Shown piece after piece: positions 61,976 through 64,000 of a DNA stretch of 64,000 nucleotides. The notes under the pieces are model-generated. The model was not told the DNA's origin. It was given only the letters and a program-made list of their open reading frames with translations, and did no database searches. Within the stretch, counting starts at the first letter, position 1; the number at the start of each line of letters is the position of its first letter. The DNA comes from Pelodera strongyloides (Eukaryota; Nematoda; Chromadorea; Rhabditida; Rhabditidae). The position numbers and the translations under genes were made by a program. The stretch is taken from positions 1-64,000 of the forward strand of contig JAANDG010000555.1 in NCBI GenBank assembly GCA_036852015.1, written 5' to 3'.

Positions 61976-62368
61976 TTAAAGGGACAGGCCCATCAAAGTA
62001 AACCTATATTTACGATACGTTCATAGTGACTATCAAGCATTTTTATTACAATATATACAAACTAAATTTCACATTTATTTGCCATGGAAAACTTTTTTCC
62101 GATGCGCTCAGCTTAAATGTATACCGTAAAGCCGCAAATATCCTTGTCGTCAATGCAAATTTATCGTGAAATTATAATGCGATTAAAATTTGCATATATA
62201 GCTTTGAAATCTGCAGTTTTATGGTATACATATGCGTTGAGCGCATTGGAAAGAAGTTTTCTAGGGCGAATAATTGTGAAATTTAATTTGTATATATTGT
62301 AATAAAAATGCTTGATAGTCATTATGAACGTATCGTAAATATAGGTTTATTTTGATGGGCCCCCTTTA
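61976..62368. mobile_element. Palindromic MITE, family P4
   Basis: The left end TTTAAAGGGACAGGCCCATC faces TTTTGATGGGCCCCCTTTAA. Arms share ATATTTACGATACGTTCATA and its inverse. Its short open frames recur in every P4 copy and are not genes. Confidence 0.75.
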
Positions 62369-62550
62369 AAGTCATCTATCTAGGAGCAGACTGCAAGAAA
62401 TATGCACCATGTGCGAACTGTGGACTATGTGAGAATGCATGTTTTGTACTTCTCTGGTGTATTTGCTGTAACGTTGGGGTGTGGTAGAATGTTTTTTTTT
62501 ACAATGGATATCAAACTTAACATAGGTGATCTAGGTTTGCGGGCGTGCCT

Positions 62551-62947
62551 TTAAAGGGACAGGCCCATCAAAATAAACCTATATTTACGATACGTTCATA
62601 ATGACTATCAAGCATTTTTATTACAATATATACAAACTAAATTTCACATTTATTTGCCATGGAAAACTTTTTACCGATGCGCTCTGCTCAAATGTGTACC
62701 ATAAAACTGCAGATTTCAAAGCTATATATGCAAATTTTAATCGCATTATAATTTCACAATAAATTTGCATTGACGACAAGGATATTTGCGGCTTTACGGT
62801 ACACATTTGAGCAGAGCGCATCGGAAAAAAGTTTTCCATGGCAAATAAATGTGAAATTTAGTTTGTATATATTGTAATAAAAATGCTTGATAGTCACTAT
62901 GGACGTATCGTAAATATAGGTTTACTTTGATGGGCCTGTCCCTTTAA
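62551..62947. mobile_element. Palindromic MITE, family P4, nested
   Basis: The left end TTTAAAGGGACAGGCCCATC faces GATGGGCCTGTCCCTTTAA. The two arms are almost perfect inverses of nearly 200 bp. Confidence 0.8.
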
Positions 62948-63151
62948 GCAAATATGCCTTTTAGGGTGTGCCCTTTAATTTTGAAGGGCCGGTCGATGCC
63001 CAAAAACGGGCATAAAGTTGCACCGAACCCGAGGCGTGCCCTTTGCGTGGCACTTTACCATAACCTTGCATTTTAAAAAGCTCGTGAAATTGAGATTTAA
63101 ATTTTTGTAAAGCAGCAGCAATCATATTTCGCAGCCAACAGAGCCGATCAT

Positions 63152-63225
63152 GCGCGTTGTGGCCGAGTGGTCTAAGGCGCTGTTTTGGAGTACGTTTAGC
63201 TAACATCGCAAGTTCGATTCCTGTC
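63152..63225 (+). ncRNA. tRNA-like sequence inside the TIR element, copy 2
   Basis: TGGCCGAGTGGTCTAAGGCG (A box) and GCAAGTTCGATTCC (B box) match copy 1 and resemble a Leu tRNA. The anticodon stem again fails to pair. Confidence 0.45.
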
Positions 63226-63526
63226 CTTTGTCTTGCAAAGTTAATGTATGGTGTGTTTCCGTGTGTAAATTCGTTGCTGGTTAGCTAAACCGGCGCGGCA
63301 TATTCATTTTCTGCCCTTAACATAGCCCGTTAGCGGCTCCTTTTTATTCCCTCTAAAGCTAAAACTCACAAGCCGCAGGGCGTACCCCGGGCACCGTCCA
63401 AGTCCAAGGCCGGTAACGGGCCAGCCCTATTCCACCGAAAAAGGCGTGCCTCGGGACTAGAGTCACCTGAGATAATTTACCAAAAGCGTGACATGTATAA
63501 AAGAATGAAATGATAATGGCGAAACC

Positions 63527-63915
63527 TTAAAGGGATCAGCTCACCTTAAATTGTGTCTGTTTTTTTTTGTTTCTTTATTTTCTATAAGGGATAGTTAAAA
63601 TTTGGAATAGAAAAACTAGTGTTTTCAATACTCACGAAGATATTGGGTGATAAAGTGGTGGATTGATCGGGCCGAAATGCAAAAAGGGTAATTGTCTATA
63701 TACAAACAAGGCAGGACTCGCTTTATAATTTCACGATAAATTTGCGTAGACAACAAGGATATTTGCTGTTTTACGGTATACATTTAAGTTCAACGCATCG
63801 GAAAAGGTTTTCCAGGGCAAATAAATGTGAAATTTAGTTTGTATATATTGTAATAAAAATGCTTGATAGTCATTATGAACGTATCGCAAATATAGGTTTA
63901 GTTTGATGGGCCTGT
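63527..63915. mobile_element. P7 left half joined to a P4 right half
   Basis: 63527-63690 matches the left arm of the P7 element at 17320-17672 (TTAAAGGGATCAGCTCACCT). From about 63715 it continues as the right arm of P4, ending GATGGGCCTGT at 63915. This is a chimera of two truncated palindromes. Confidence 0.6.
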
Positions 63916-64000
63916 AAAAGGCGCAAAAAACACGAAACTGGCGTTTCCATATACCAGACATGCATTAAATAGACGACTGAATATGTAAATTCGAATTTGC

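Larger units (their letters stand above)
62523..63475. mobile_element. TIR element with tRNA-like core, copy 2, carrying a nested P4
   Basis: The left end ATAGGTGATCTAGG and the right end GGGACTAGAGTCACCTGA correspond to the inverted ends of copy 1. A complete P4 palindrome (62551-62947) is inserted near the left end. Confidence 0.65.

Overview
The window reads as a chromosomal segment of a repeat-rich Caenorhabditis-type nematode. It is AT-rich, introns are mostly short with TTTCAG-like acceptors, and the genes are lineage-typical: small C-type lectins, an F-box protein, lectins with von Willebrand A domains, and a T-box gene of the mab-9/Tbx20 type. The species cannot be named from this sequence. 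All exon models were assembled by hand, using splice signals, intron phase and paralogue comparison.

Layout. 1-4990 is a mosaic of palindromic non-autonomous DNA elements with TTAA or TTTAAA ends, plus a GC-rich island. 5.2-23.4 kb holds four copies (I-IV) of a minus-strand secreted C-type lectin unit. Copy I is broken by a 5'-truncated LINE, II and III are nearly complete, and IV is a two-exon fragment. 24.8-30.1 kb is a complete 12-exon mab-9/Tbx20-like gene (minus, 418 codons). 30.1-38.4 kb is mostly non-coding, with two weak coding candidates. 38.5-41.1 kb is an 11-exon F-box gene (plus, 359 codons). 41.6-52.0 kb is a 16-exon VWA-VWA-lectin gene (minus, 550 codons once the insertion is removed). 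52.6-56.7 kb is a tandem paralogue whose 5' end is not seen. 56.7-64 kb is LINE debris, nested palindromes and a terminal-inverted-repeat element carrying a tRNA-like sequence.

The most striking object is a 4310-bp insertion at 43464-47773 inside exon 9 of the first VWA-lectin gene. It is two head-to-tail Helitron-like elements: TC at the start, a GC-rich hairpin plus CTAG at the end, and no target duplication. Each carries an array of about 129-bp repeats, nearly every one with the palindrome TGACGTCA. Deleting the insertion restores exactly the exon length and frame of the paralogue, so it looks recent.

Mobile elements also shape other genes here. One palindrome end supplies the splice acceptor of exon 4 of the same gene, another supplies the last codons and stop of lectin copy II, and a LINE sits on the exon 2 splice donor of lectin copy I.
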